Below, piece after piece: positions 55,478 through 64,000 of a DNA stretch of 64,000 nt. This DNA comes from Erythrobacter sp. JK5 (GTDB lineage: Bacteria; Pseudomonadota; Alphaproteobacteria; Sphingomonadales; Sphingomonadaceae). Positions within the stretch are counted from its first letter, which is position 1. The number at the start of each line of letters is the position of its first letter. The position numbers were made by a program, and so were the translations under genes. The notes below the pieces were generated by a model. That model saw only the letters and a program-made list of their open reading frames with translations, was not told where the DNA came from and did not search any database. The DNA is taken from NCBI RefSeq assembly GCF_018205975.1, contig NZ_CP073577.1, positions 2,852,001 through 2,916,000 of the forward strand, read 5' to 3'.

Positions 55478-56677
55478 ATGTCGATTTCACCGCTCATGCC
55501 CGTCTATCCGCGCTGCGGCGTCCGGCCGGTTCGCGGCGAGAACTGCCACCTGATCGACGAGGACGGCACGCGCTATCTCGATTTTGCCAGCGGGATCGCG
55601 GTCAATCTGCTCGGGCATTCGCACAAGGGGCTGATCGAAGCGATCCAGAACCAGGCGGAAACGCTGATGCACGTGTCCAATCTCTACGGCAGTCCGCAGG
55701 GAGAGAAGCTGGCGCAGACACTGGTCGACAACACCTTCGCCGATACCGTGTTCTTCACCAATTCGGGAGCCGAGGCAGTGGAAGGCGCGATCAAGTGCGC
55801 GCGCGCCTATCACCAGAACGCCGGCGACGAGGGCGACAAGGATCGGTTCGAGCTGATCACCTTTGCCAACGCCTTTCACGGGCGCACGATGGCGACCATC
55901 AGCGCATCGAACCAGACCAAGATGCACCACGGGTTCTCGCCGCTGCTCGACGGGTTCAAGTATGCCGAGTTCGATGATCTGGACGCAGCCAAAGCGCTGA
56001 TCGGTCCGCATACCGCGGGGTTTCTGGTCGAACCGATCCAGGGTGAGGGCGGCATCCGCCCGGCGTCGGAAGGCTTCATGAAAGGTTTGCGTGCGCTCGC
56101 CGACGAACACGACCTGATGCTGGTGCTCGACGAGGTGCAATGCGGCGTCGCCCGGACCGGTACGCTCTACGCCTACGAGCAATACGGGGTCGAACCCGAC
56201 ATTCTCGCAACCGCCAAGGGGATCGGTGGCGGCTTCCCCCTCGGTGCGCTGCTTGCGACGGAGAAAGCCGCGCGCGGAATGACATTCGGGACCCATGGAT
56301 CGACCTATGGCGGCAATCCGCTGGCCATGGCCGCCGGGAGCGCGGTGATGGAAGCGGTGGCGAACGAGGAGTTTCTGGCCAGCGTGCGCGACAAGGGCGA
56401 GCGTATCCGTGCGCGGCTCGAACAGTTCATCGGCAACTATCCCGAACTGTTCGAATTGGTGCGTGGAAAGGGATTGATGCTGGGCATCAAGATGAAGGTC
56501 GAAAGCCGGCCGTTCTTCGTCCACCTCCGCGACAATCACAAGCTGCTCACGGTGGCGGCAGGCGACAACACCCTGCGACTCTTGCCTCCGCTGGTAATCG
56601 AGAACGCCGAGATCGATGAATTCTTCGAGAAGCTCTCGGCCGGCGCGGCGGACTTCAAAATTCCCGAACCGGCCTGA
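55478..56677 (+). CDS. argD: Acetylornithine aminotransferase
   Basis: A 399-residue class III PLP aminotransferase of arginine biosynthesis. Motifs: [41 protein letters not shown] and the lysine loop [16 protein letters not shown], where the Lys binds PLP. It interconverts N-acetylornithine and N-acetylglutamate semialdehyde (or the succinylated analogues of lysine synthesis). The ATG at 55478 is chosen over the 55430 ATG, which starts inside the terminator. Its TGA overlaps the argF ATG as TGATG. Confidence 0.93.
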   Translation: MSISPLMPVYPRCGVRPVRGENCHLIDEDGTRYLDFASGIAVNLLGHSHKGLIEAIQNQAETLMHVSNLYGSPQGEKLAQTLVDNTFADTVFFTNSGAEAVEGAIKCARAYHQNAGDEGDKDRFELITFANAFHGRTMATISASNQTKMHHGFSPLLDGFKYAEFDDLDAAKALIGPHTAGFLVEPIQGEGGIRPASEGFMKGLRALADEHDLMLVLDEVQCGVARTGTLYAYEQYGVEPDILATAKGIGGGFPLGALLATEKAARGMTFGTHGSTYGGNPLAMAAGSAVMEAVANEEFLASVRDKGERIRARLEQFIGNYPELFELVRGKGLMLGIKMKVESRPFFVHLRDNHKLLTVAAGDNTLRLLPPLVIENAEIDEFFEKLSAGAADFKIPEPA

Positions 56678-57620
56678 TGGCGCTCCGCGATCGGCAGCGC
56701 CACTTCCTCGATCTCGGCGATGCCGGGGCCGATGCGATCGCGGCGATGATCGGCGATGCGATCGACCGCAAGGCTGCGCGGGCAGACTGGCCCAAGGGGC
56801 AGGCCGATAGCGACGCTCCGCTCGCCGGGCGGGTTCTGGCGCTCGTGTTCGAAAAGAACTCGACCCGGACCCGCGTGAGCTTCGACATCGCCATGCGTCA
56901 GCTGGGGGGACGGTGCTGATCCTCGAATCCGGATCCAGCCAGCTCGGGCGGGGCGAGACCATCGCCGACACGGCACGGGTGCTCAGCCGGATGGTCGATG
57001 CGATCATGCTCCGCACGGATGATCACGACAAGATCGAGGAAATGGCGCGGCACGCAAGCGTTCCCGTCATCAACGGGCTGACCGATCGTTCGCATCCGTG
57101 CCAGATCGTCGCCGACCTGCTGACCGTGATCGAGCACGGCAAGGCGCTGCCCGGGCTTGAGGTCGCCTGGTTCGGTGACGGCAACAACGTGCTTCACTCG
57201 ATTCTCGAAGCCGCCGGGCTCTTCAAATTCAATGTCAGGGTCGCGACGCCCGCCGGTTATGGGCCCGAACCCGAGTTCGTCGAGCTGGCGCGCGCGGGCG
57301 GGTCCACCGTCACGCTAACGCAGGACGCCGGGGCGGCGGCCGACGGTGCGGACGTGCTGGTCACCGACACCTGGATCTCGATGGGCCAGACCGATGCGGT
57401 AGCGAAGCGCGCGGCGATGGAGCCGTACCAGGTGAGTTCGTCCCTGCTTTCACTCGCGAAACCCGATGCGCTGTTCCTTCACTGCCTGCCGGCGCATGTC
57501 GGAGAAGAGGTGAGCGAAGACGTGTTCGAAGGTCCGCAATCGGTGGTGTTCGACGAAGCCGAAAACCGCATTCACGCGCAGAAATCGGTGCTGTTGTGGA
57601 GCTTCGGCCTGCTGAATTGA
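56677..57620 (+). pseudogene. argF: Ornithine carbamoyltransferase, interrupted by a -1 frameshift
   Basis: The first 80 codons hold the carbamoyl-phosphate motif [19 protein letters not shown] and stop at 56917 after GRC. The -1 frame continues the family exactly from [25 protein letters not shown] through [12 protein letters not shown] and [12 protein letters not shown] to 57620. The break is at G56904-56909: six G where seven keep the frame. The joined protein would be ~313 residues, normal for ArgF. It transfers carbamoyl to ornithine to give citrulline. As with glpX, sequencing error or -1 recoding on G_GGG_GGA are the options. Confidence 0.92.
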
Positions 57621-57678
57621 CCGGTCCGTCGCAAAACGGGCCTTATCGTTTGCACGCACTGCCACCATATTGCGACCC

Positions 57679-58587
57679 ATGGAATTGACGTCGCAAAACC
57701 CCGATACCGCCGAAACCTTCGCCGACAAGCTGCTGGGCTTCACGCTGCCCGGGCGCAATGCGCGCGGGCGCGCGGTGCGGCTCGATCGCGTGCTCGACGA
57801 GGTGCTGTCGGCGCACGATTACCCCGCGCCGATCGCGCATCTGCTGGGAGAAGCGCTGGTGCTGGGCGCGCTTATGGGCGGCCTGTTGAAGGGCGAGCAG
57901 GGGCAGCTGACCATGCAGGCGCAAACCACATCGGGCGCGGTCAGCCTGCTGGTCTGCGATTACCGGGCAGGCGAGATGCGCGGCTACGCCGAGTTCGATC
58001 CCGACGAGCTGGAAGGGCTGGGCGCCAATCCGACGCTGGGCGCACTGTTTGGCGAAGGCTTTCTCGCGATCACTTTCGAAACCGGCGGCGGCAAGCGGTA
58101 TCAGGGGATCGTCCCGCTCGAGGGGGATACGCTGGCGCAGGCGTGCGAAAGCTATTTCATGCAATCCGAACAGGTGCCGACCCTGATCCGCTTTGCCAGC
58201 CGCAAAGGCGGAGCGGGCGCGCTCGCCGGTGGCTTGCTGGTTCAACACCTCGCTGAAGGCGAAGAGGGACGCGAACGCCTGCATGTTCGCCAGGATCATC
58301 CGGATTGGGAGCATGTCGCCGCGCTCGCCGGCACTCTCGGTCATGACGAATTGCTCGATCCACGTCTGTCAATGGAGGCGATCGCCTGGCGATTGTTCCA
58401 CGAAGAGGAGGAAATTCGCATCCAGCCTGGTGCGGAGCTATCCCGCGGATGCCGCTGCAGCCCGGCACACTACGATGCGATCATCGCACGGTTTCCGGCT
58501 GAAGAACGTGATGCGATGCGTGACGACAGCGGCCGCATCATCGTCGATTGCGCATTTTGCTCGAAGCAGTTCGAGCTGGGAATTTAA
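57679..58587 (+). CDS. hslO: Redox-regulated chaperone Hsp33
   Basis: A 302-residue Hsp33. The C-terminal zinc switch has SRGCRCSPAHYD (CxC) and VDCAFCSKQFEL (CxxC), which release zinc and unfold on oxidation to activate chaperone holding activity. The N-terminal domain motif QTTSGAVSLLVCDYRAGEMRGY is typical. Start ATG 57679; a TTG at 57670 is a less likely alternative. argD-argF-hslO is a conserved order in alphaproteobacteria. Confidence 0.94.
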   Translation: MELTSQNPDTAETFADKLLGFTLPGRNARGRAVRLDRVLDEVLSAHDYPAPIAHLLGEALVLGALMGGLLKGEQGQLTMQAQTTSGAVSLLVCDYRAGEMRGYAEFDPDELEGLGANPTLGALFGEGFLAITFETGGGKRYQGIVPLEGDTLAQACESYFMQSEQVPTLIRFASRKGGAGALAGGLLVQHLAEGEEGRERLHVRQDHPDWEHVAALAGTLGHDELLDPRLSMEAIAWRLFHEEEEIRIQPGAELSRGCRCSPAHYDAIIARFPAEERDAMRDDSGRIIVDCAFCSKQFELGI

Positions 58588-58672
58588 CCATTCACCGCTA
58601 TTCAGCAACGGCTCATCGGGATGACGCGATAAAGTGCAAGCAATTTTCCCGTGTTTTTGGCGAGGTTTAGGA

Positions 58673-59086
58673 ATGCAGAGAGTTCTACATCGCAAGCTCA
58701 AACGTTGGGGCGCGGTTTCCGCGGCGGTTCTGCTTGCTTGCGGTGTTCCTGCGCTGGCCCAGTCGGGCAGCCTCGCAATGCTCGGCAATCTTGCCAAGGG
58801 CGAATGGACGATCAAGTATCGCGACGGTTCGCCCGACCGGCGCATCTGTGTGCGCAGCGGGCTGGAGTTTATCCAGCTTCGTCATTCTGAGCCGAATTGC
58901 AGCCGCTTCGTGGTCGAGGACGGCGCTTCGAAGGTGACGGTGCAATACACCTGCCAGGGCAACGGCTATGGGCGCACCAACATCCGCCGCGAAACCGGAT
59001 CGCTGGTTCAGATCCAGAGCCAGGGTATCGCGTCGGGCCTGCCGTTCCAGCTCGATGCAGAAGCGCGCCGCACGGGCAGTTGCTGA
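58673..59086 (+). CDS. Secreted protein of unknown function (DUF3617-like)
   Basis: A 137-residue protein with a signal peptide (KRWGAVSAAVLLACGVPALAQ). The mature part has four Cys (RRICVRSG, EPNCSRFV, QYTCQGNG and the C-terminal GSC), suggesting two disulfides, and the pattern KGEWTIKYRDGSPDRRICV resembles the small DUF3617 proteins. The ATG at 58673 follows TTTAGGA. Between hslO and queC; no function can be given. Confidence 0.7.
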   Translation: MQRVLHRKLKRWGAVSAAVLLACGVPALAQSGSLAMLGNLAKGEWTIKYRDGSPDRRICVRSGLEFIQLRHSEPNCSRFVVEDGASKVTVQYTCQGNGYGRTNIRRETGSLVQIQSQGIASGLPFQLDAEARRTGSC

Positions 59087-59141
59087 TCGACGCTTCCCTT
59101 CGCTGATTGCCAAACGCGGCAATCGACCCTAGCCAACAGCG

Positions 59142-59825
59142 ATGATCGAGCGTTCCAAGACTGCCGTAGTGCTGCTGTCCGGCGGACTCGATTCGATGGT
59201 GACCGCCGCGCTGGCCAAGGAACGCGGGTTTGCGGTGCGGGCGCTCAGCGTAGATTACGGCCAGCGTCACCGCTGTGAGCTCGATTCGGCCAGGCGGATT
59301 GCACAGCGGCTCAACCTGGATGGCCATGTCGAGATCGCGCTCGACCTGTCGGCCTTTGGCGGTTCGGCGCTGACCTCCGACATCGACGTTCCCAAGGGCG
59401 GTGTGGGAGAGGATATTCCGGTCACCTATGTCCCGGCGCGCAATCTCGTATTCCTGGCGTTAACGACGGCATGCGCCGAAGCGGCCGGTTCCAGTGATGT
59501 CTTCATCGGCGTGAATGCGCTTGATTATTCCGGCTATCCCGATTGTCGTCCGGAGTTCATCGCCAGCTTCGCAGAAACCGCGAGGCTCGGGACCAAGGCG
59601 GGAGTGGAAGGCGTTCCTTTCGCTATTCACACGCCGCTTCAGCATATGACCAAGGCCGATATTGCCAGCGAGTGCGCGCGGCTGGGTCTTGATCCGGCGT
59701 GGAGCTGGTCCTGTTACGATCCGACCGATGACGGGCTCGCATGCGGGCTGTGCGATTCATGCCGCTTGCGAAAAAAGGGATTTGCCGAGGCGGGGATAAC
59801 CGATAGCACCAGCTATGCCGACTGA
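59142..59825 (+). CDS. queC: 7-cyano-7-deazaguanine synthase QueC
   Basis: A 227-residue PP-loop ATPase that makes preQ0 for queuosine tRNA modification. The PP-loop is VVLLSGGLDSMVTAALA, and the C-terminal zinc site has WSCYDPTDD, ACGLCDSCRLRKKGF. Other queuosine genes are not in the window. Start ATG 59142 gives the normal N-terminus. Confidence 0.95.
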   Translation: MIERSKTAVVLLSGGLDSMVTAALAKERGFAVRALSVDYGQRHRCELDSARRIAQRLNLDGHVEIALDLSAFGGSALTSDIDVPKGGVGEDIPVTYVPARNLVFLALTTACAEAAGSSDVFIGVNALDYSGYPDCRPEFIASFAETARLGTKAGVEGVPFAIHTPLQHMTKADIASECARLGLDPAWSWSCYDPTDDGLACGLCDSCRLRKKGFAEAGITDSTSYAD

Positions 59826-59882
59826 GCGCAGCGCCTGCAGCGCCGCGACGACGACGGACCACCAGAAATTGGGGAGCGATAC

Positions 59883-61463
59883 TTGAGCGATCACAACGAA
59901 GCGCTGGGAGAGCAGGCAGACCAGTCGGTTCCCGCCTACAGCTGGTATGCCCTCGGGGTCCTGGTCGTCATCTACGTCCTGAATTTCGTGGATCGCAACA
60001 TCATCTCGATCCTGGCCGAATATATCAAGGCCGACCTGGGTCTGCGCGACGACCAGATCGGCTTCCTCTATGGCACCGCGTTCGGCGTGTTCTACGCGCT
60101 GTTCGGCATCCCGCTGGGGAAGCTGGCTGACAGTTGGCACCGGGTGCGATTGATGACCGTCGGGCTGGCGGTCTGGTCGGCGTTTACGGCGCTATCGGGC
60201 TTCGCCAAGAACTTCACGACCCTTAGCGTCGCGAGGATCGGCGTCGGCGTCGGGGAAGCGACGGCGAGTCCCAGCGCCTATTCGCTCATCTCCGACTGGT
60301 TTCCGAAAAAGATGCGCGCCACCGCGCTCGCGATCTACAGCTCCGGCCTCTATATAGGCGGCGGCGTTTCTCTGCTCATTGGCGGGGCCATCGTCGAACG
60401 CTGGAACGCGGCCTATCCCTCGGGCGCGCCGCTCGGGCTGGCGGGATGGCAGGCGGCCTTTATCATCGTTGGCCTTCCGGGACTGTTGCTCGCCTGCCTC
60501 GTGTTTACCCTGCGCGAGCCGCTGCGTGGCGAAAGCGAGGGGATTGTCACGCCACCGCCGAAGGACCCTTTCCGCGGATTCCTGCGCGAACTGGTTGCCG
60601 TGATCCCGCCGTTTACCCTGATCGGTGCGGCGCAGGCAGGGCCGCGCGGGATCGCGATCAATCTGGCGGGGGCCGCTGTTATCGGCGGCATCGCCTACGC
60701 GATGGCGATCGCGACCGACAATTACCAGCAATGGGGTGCGATCGGCATCGGCTATTATGCGATCTACTCGTGGGCCTCGACGCTGAAGGGGCGCGATGCA
60801 CCGACTTTCAAGCTGATCTGGGGCACGCCCGCATTCCTGACGACGATCCTGGGATACGGGATGGTCGCGTTCATGTCCTACGCGGCATCGTTTTGGGCGG
60901 CGCCCTACGCGATCCGTATCCTCGAAGAGGCGCCATCGACCGCGGGGTGGTGGATTGGCGGACCCGGCGCGATGGGCGGGTTTCTCGGTGTCATTCTGGG
61001 AGGTCGAGCCGCCGACTGGCTGCGCGAACGCAACCCGGCAGGCCGGCTGCTTGTGGTGGCATTCGGTCTAGCTGCCGCTGCGCCGTTCCTGTTCCTGATG
61101 TTCACCACCGAGAGCACGACCGTGTTCTACTTTGCGGCGTTCATGCAATCGCTGTTCGGGAGCTCCGCGCTTGGCGGCGCGGCTGCAACCACGCAGGACC
61201 TCGTCCTGCCGCGTATGCGCGGCACGGCGACAGCCACCTTCTTCCTGGCGACGACGCTGGTTGGCCTGGCTTTGGGCCCATATATGGCGGGGCAGGTGTC
61301 GACCGTGACCGGCAGCCTATCGACCGGCGGCCTCAGTCTGCTGATCGCGGTCCCGATCGGGCTGGTACTGCTGTTCGTCGCCTACCGGACAGTACCGGCT
61401 GCGGAACGGACACTGGTCGACCGTGCACTGGCCGCAGGGGAAAGCCCCGCAACAGGCATGTAG
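59883..61463 (+). CDS. MFS transporter, spinster-like
   Basis: A 526-residue major facilitator protein with 12 or more transmembrane helices. Signature loops are FGIPLGKLADSWHRVRLM (motif A, after TM2) and the second-half counterpart GRAADWLRERNPAGRLL. N-terminal DRNIISILAEYIKADLGL and GVGEATASPSAYSLISDWFP are characteristic of the spinster-like group, which includes lipid and sugar exporters. The substrate is unknown. Length is above the MFS average because of a large central loop (~250-290). The TTG start has GGGGAG upstream. Confidence 0.88.
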   Translation: MSDHNEALGEQADQSVPAYSWYALGVLVVIYVLNFVDRNIISILAEYIKADLGLRDDQIGFLYGTAFGVFYALFGIPLGKLADSWHRVRLMTVGLAVWSAFTALSGFAKNFTTLSVARIGVGVGEATASPSAYSLISDWFPKKMRATALAIYSSGLYIGGGVSLLIGGAIVERWNAAYPSGAPLGLAGWQAAFIIVGLPGLLLACLVFTLREPLRGESEGIVTPPPKDPFRGFLRELVAVIPPFTLIGAAQAGPRGIAINLAGAAVIGGIAYAMAIATDNYQQWGAIGIGYYAIYSWASTLKGRDAPTFKLIWGTPAFLTTILGYGMVAFMSYAASFWAAPYAIRILEEAPSTAGWWIGGPGAMGGFLGVILGGRAADWLRERNPAGRLLVVAFGLAAAAPFLFLMFTTESTTVFYFAAFMQSLFGSSALGGAAATTQDLVLPRMRGTATATFFLATTLVGLALGPYMAGQVSTVTGSLSTGGLSLLIAVPIGLVLLFVAYRTVPAAERTLVDRALAAGESPATGM

Positions 61464-61829
61464 AGCTGGAGTGAGTCAACGGCCCTGAGAGAAGCGGGGT
61501 ATGGCTGTCCGCCGCGTACGCCATCGGCTTGTCGCACTGCAGGAAGGCTTTGGGCCGGGTGCGCCGGGTCCGCCCGCCTCCGACGCACGGATCGCTCCGG
61601 CTAGTGACGACGCGCGCCAGACTGCAACCGACCGGCTGACACGAGCGAATGACCTTGCGCGGGTCTGCTCGGCAATTCTCGAAAGCAGTCGCGACAGGCA
61701 GTCGCTGATCTGCACCGCCTCGGACCTGTCGGTCTCCCGGCCGCTCATCGGCAGACCTTTTGGCGCAGCCAAAGAAAAAGGGGCCGGATCGCTCCGGCCC
61801 CTCTTCATGTCGTGGCTGTGTAGCCGGTC
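61464..61829. other. 366-nt gap between the MFS transporter and the OmpA-type gene
   Basis: Open frames of 110-117 codons cross this gap on both strands, but both run through the terminator at 61771 or into flanking genes and neither has a convincing start or protein character. Apart from the terminator I see nothing. Confidence 0.5.
61771..61801 (-). terminator. Rho-independent terminator after the OmpA-type gene
   Basis: On the reverse strand a perfect 9-bp stem GGGGCCGGA/TCCGGCCCC (61801-61780) with a 4-nt loop is followed by TTTTTCTTT (61779-61771), 29 nt after the stop of the OmpA-type gene. Confidence 0.88.
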
Positions 61830-62972
61830 TTACATGCCCGATCCCGGACCGTAAGTGACTTCCACGCGGCGGTTCTGCAGTTCGCGAACACCGTCGGCGG
61901 TGGCAACGCGCGGTTGCGATTCACCGAAGGCTTCGCTGCTGATCCGGCCACCCGGAACGCCGCGACCGGTGAGATATTCACGCACCGACGAGTTGCGACG
62001 CTCTGCCAGACCCATGTTGTAGGTCACGCTGCCCGAACGGTCGGTATGACCGGCGAGCATCACGCTGGCCGAGCCGCAGTTGGCGTATGCCGTGACTGCG
62101 TTGTCCAGGATCGTTGCCGCTTCTGCCGTGATGGCCGACTCGTCCCAATCGAAGAACACGATGTAAGGGCCGGTGTTGCACGGCGGCGGAGGAGGCGGAG
62201 CCGCTGGTGCCGGCGGAGGCGGCGGCGGGGGCGGCGGAGCCGGCGGAGGAGGCGGCGGCGGCGGAGGCGGCGGAGCCTCTCCACCGAAGTTGTAGATGAT
62301 CGAACCCAGGATCGAGTGCGAGCTCACATCGGTTTCGAAGTCGAAGCCGCGAGTATCGATGATGCTCACGTTTTCGGCGTTGAAATACCGATACTTGATG
62401 CCGACGTCCCAGCTGTCGCTGAGCGGGGCGCGAATGCCTGCCAGCAGCTGCCAGGCGAGACCCGTGTCGGAATCGTCGAAGGCACCGGGGCCGCTGAGTG
62501 CAACCGTACCGTCGAGATCGACGCGCGCGACACCCACACCGCCACCGAAGAAGCCCTGGATGCCATCATCCGAGCCGAAATCGAACAGGCCGTTGAGCAT
62601 GAAGCTCAGCGCGTTGTATTCACCTGCTGCCGGGAGAGTCTGGCCGAACACCGAAGTGCCAGCGCCGCCGGCGGGGTTGCCAGCCTGCAGACCAACCGTT
62701 CCAGCCTGGAGTTCATCCAGACCGGCAGCGCGATAGCTCGCTTCTGCTTCGAGACGGAAAGCACCGAAGTCGTGACCGACCGCAGCGCCGAAGTCGTAAC
62801 CTTCGTCGTAACCGGCTTCGGCATCACCCGCGTTGCCGTTGACGTCGAAGACGATATCTTCGACCAGCATGGCCCCACCGTCACCCTGGATATACCACTG
62901 GCCTTCACGGGCCATGGCGGGTGCAGTGAGCGCTGTCGAAGCCATCGCCATACCTATGACGAATTTGCGCAT
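61830..62972 (-). CDS. OmpA-family outer-membrane porin with Pro-rich linker
   Basis: A 380-residue outer-membrane protein. The signal peptide RKFVIGMAMASTALTAPAMA is followed by a ~220-residue beta-barrel (alternating patterns, AFRLEAEASYRAAG, LAWQLLAGIRAPLSDSWDVGIKYRYF), a ~40-residue tract of nearly pure proline with alanine, and an OmpA-C domain (PYIVFFDWDESAITAEA then LAGHTDRSG and LQNRRVEVTYG) that binds peptidoglycan. The ATG at 62972 has AAGGGG upstream; an earlier frame extension to 63086 is not signal-like. A structural porin linking membrane and wall. Confidence 0.93.
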   Translation of the reverse strand: MRKFVIGMAMASTALTAPAMAREGQWYIQGDGGAMLVEDIVFDVNGNAGDAEAGYDEGYDFGAAVGHDFGAFRLEAEASYRAAGLDELQAGTVGLQAGNPAGGAGTSVFGQTLPAAGEYNALSFMLNGLFDFGSDDGIQGFFGGGVGVARVDLDGTVALSGPGAFDDSDTGLAWQLLAGIRAPLSDSWDVGIKYRYFNAENVSIIDTRGFDFETDVSSHSILGSIIYNFGGEAPPPPPPPPPPPAPPPPPPPPPAPAAPPPPPPCNTGPYIVFFDWDESAITAEAATILDNAVTAYANCGSASVMLAGHTDRSGSVTYNMGLAERRNSSVREYLTGRGVPGGRISSEAFGESQPRVATADGVRELQNRRVEVTYGPGSGM

Positions 62973-63155
62973 TCTTATATTCCCCTTATTGCGAACTTTG
63001 AGGCACAGTGGGTCTCTATCTTCTCCCCCTGATAGTGGCAAGCGATCAATCGCCCAAACCTGTTGCAAGAATGTCTCTATTTGCACGGGTTATTGAGATT
63101 TTTCGAACTAACCCGCGCCTATTGCGCCGGTGCTGCACCGCATCGGACGAGCGGA

Positions 63156-63566
63156 TCACGCGGGCGGGACGATACCCGCCGCCCGGAGCGTTTCGGCAAT
63201 TTCCGCAATTGCAGTTCGCGCCTCGACGTCGATCACGCCGCCTCCTTGCGGCGGTGCGGCCGCACTCGCTGCATGCCAGCCGTCGCGAAAGAGGATGAAT
63301 TGTCCTGCCTGCCGGTCGTAGACGCGCATGCCGTGCCGCGGGAGGACATATCGCCACGCTCCCGCCAGCCAGATCGCCAGCTGATCGTCGCGACCCGACC
63401 AGAAGCCCGACGCGCCGGACGCGATCCGGAACACATCGCCGTCAGCCGGGTCCGCTGGTGGCGCCGCCAGCGATGCCGAAACGCTCGGCTGAAGCAGGGA
63501 GTCGATCAACGCAAGCGCCTGATTGACGAAGAATTCCTTTTGCGATTGGCCGGGAAGCGTGCGAAT
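63156..63566 (-). pseudogene. DUF2793 protein, 5'-truncated (gene transfer agent remnant)
   Basis: From about 63557 downwards the frame reads GQSQKEFFVNQALALIDSLL, then LAAPPADPADGDVFRIASG and YVLPRHGMRVYDRQAGQFIL, ending at 63156. This is the DUF2793 family found in sphingomonad prophage and gene transfer agent clusters. The usual first ~10 residues and any start codon are missing: the sequence joins directly to terminase sequence at about 63556-63567. Likely non-functional. Confidence 0.75.
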
Positions 63567-64000
63567 GCTGGGGCCCTCGCAGGCTCTCAGGCTCAGCCGC
63601 GGAAAACAGCTGTGCCTGCGCCCCGTTGGGCCAGCGCAGCCGCTTCAAGGACGGCTCGAACACCGGTTCGCGGCCCGGCGGGGAGCTGGCGATGATGCCG
63701 CTCTCGCCCTCGACCATCACCGCGCGTGCCTCGGCGAGCGAGGAGGAGACGAGCGCGATCCGCGCCTCGCATTGCGCTTCGGCGATCATCCGCACCCACT
63801 CGGCACCCGCGCGGGTCTTGCCGAAGCCGCGCCCGGCCATGATCAGCCAGATGCGCCAGTCTCCCGGCGGCGCAAGCTGCGCTTCGCGGGCGTGCATCTC
63901 CCAGTGGAAGTCGAACTCGTTGCGCTCGGCCTGGTCCATCACCCTGGACAGCCGCCCGCGCGCCGATTCCGGGACTTCCTCCAGCCACTCGGTAAACCGC
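63565..64000 (-). pseudogene. Gene transfer agent/phage terminase large subunit, 5' end outside window, 3' part deleted
   Basis: Read from the window edge: RFTEWLEEVPESARGRLS, LAPPGDWRIWLIMAGRGFGKTRAGAEW (Walker A) and SLKRLRWPNGAQAQLF then AEPESLRGPQH. This is the N-terminal ATPase part of TerL as in RcGTA-like clusters. After GPQH the expected Walker B (WCDELA-type) and nuclease domain are absent and unrelated sequence follows in another frame relative to DUF2793. The upstream gene start is beyond 64000. Confidence 0.8.

Noticed and set aside
61476..61854. Open frames of 110-117 codons on both strands in the gap before the OmpA-type gene
   Set aside because: Both cross the terminator hairpin at 61771-61801, one continues into the porin gene, and neither has signal, motif or good ribosome-binding site.

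Overview
The window reads as chromosomal DNA of an alphaproteobacterium of the order Sphingomonadales, most likely an Erythrobacteraceae member (Erythrobacter/Qipengyuania type). The basis is high GC (mid 60s percent by eye), a MipZ-type division ATPase, a PgmG-type phosphoglucomutase, a remnant of an RcGTA-like gene transfer agent, TonB-ExbB-ExbD-ExbD genes, and dense gene packing with many 1-4 nt overlaps. This placement is inferred from protein families, not from a database search.

Layout. 1-5.2 kb: end of pepN, pgeF, the cytochrome bc1 operon petABC with a terminator, then apt. 5.2-11.4 kb: a Na+/H+ antiporter with a suspicious C-terminal tail, an OmpA-like lipoprotein, and the reverse-strand sulfate-activation operon cysD-cysNC-cysQ with an inverted repeat upstream. 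11.4-19.2 kb: tRNA-Gly(UCC), an NAD salvage pair (NMN adenylyltransferase/Nudix plus nicotinamide phosphoribosyltransferase), panC, mipZ, a membrane J-domain protein, pgmG, and a J-like membrane protein with 24 consecutive Glu-Pro hexanucleotide repeats. 19.3-24.5 kb: two DUF2059 secreted paralogues, an Lhr-type helicase, and an AT-richer CPBP protease gene. 24.5-28.2 kb: a separate exbD and the tonB-exbB-exbD-exbD operon.

28.2-37 kb: a secreted unknown, hom, two secreted paralogues of an unrecognised family, a frameshifted glpX, prs, an AraC-type regulator, hisN, rpmI-rplT. 37-48.6 kb: tandem AraC-type regulators, pheS-pheT (pheT carries an in-frame palindromic element), prfC, a run of small enzymes, and a sigma-54-driven glnK-amt nitrogen operon. 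48.6-54.4 kb: a reverse-strand set (membrane unknown, sterol desaturase-like, GMC oxidoreductase), an M20 amidohydrolase, and a coupled terC/phosphatase pair. 54.6-64 kb: a double cold-shock-domain protein with an RGG-like leader, argD-argF-hslO (argF frameshifted), a secreted unknown, queC, an MFS transporter, a major OmpA-type porin, and at the right edge a gene transfer agent terminase truncated and joined to a DUF2793 gene.

Most of the window is housekeeping. The least ordinary signals are: (i) glpX and argF both broken by -1 frameshifts at the same kind of run, a G_GGG_GGN heptamer where a -1 slip restores the family sequence exactly; a sequencing homopolymer error is the first explanation, recoding the interesting alternative; (ii) the collapsed gene transfer agent at the right edge; (iii) the Glu-Pro repeat protein; (iv) the palindrome inside pheT; (v) two genes whose conserved N-termini lack an ATG/GTG/TTG start. 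I found no CRISPR array, insertion sequence, phage integrase or defence island.
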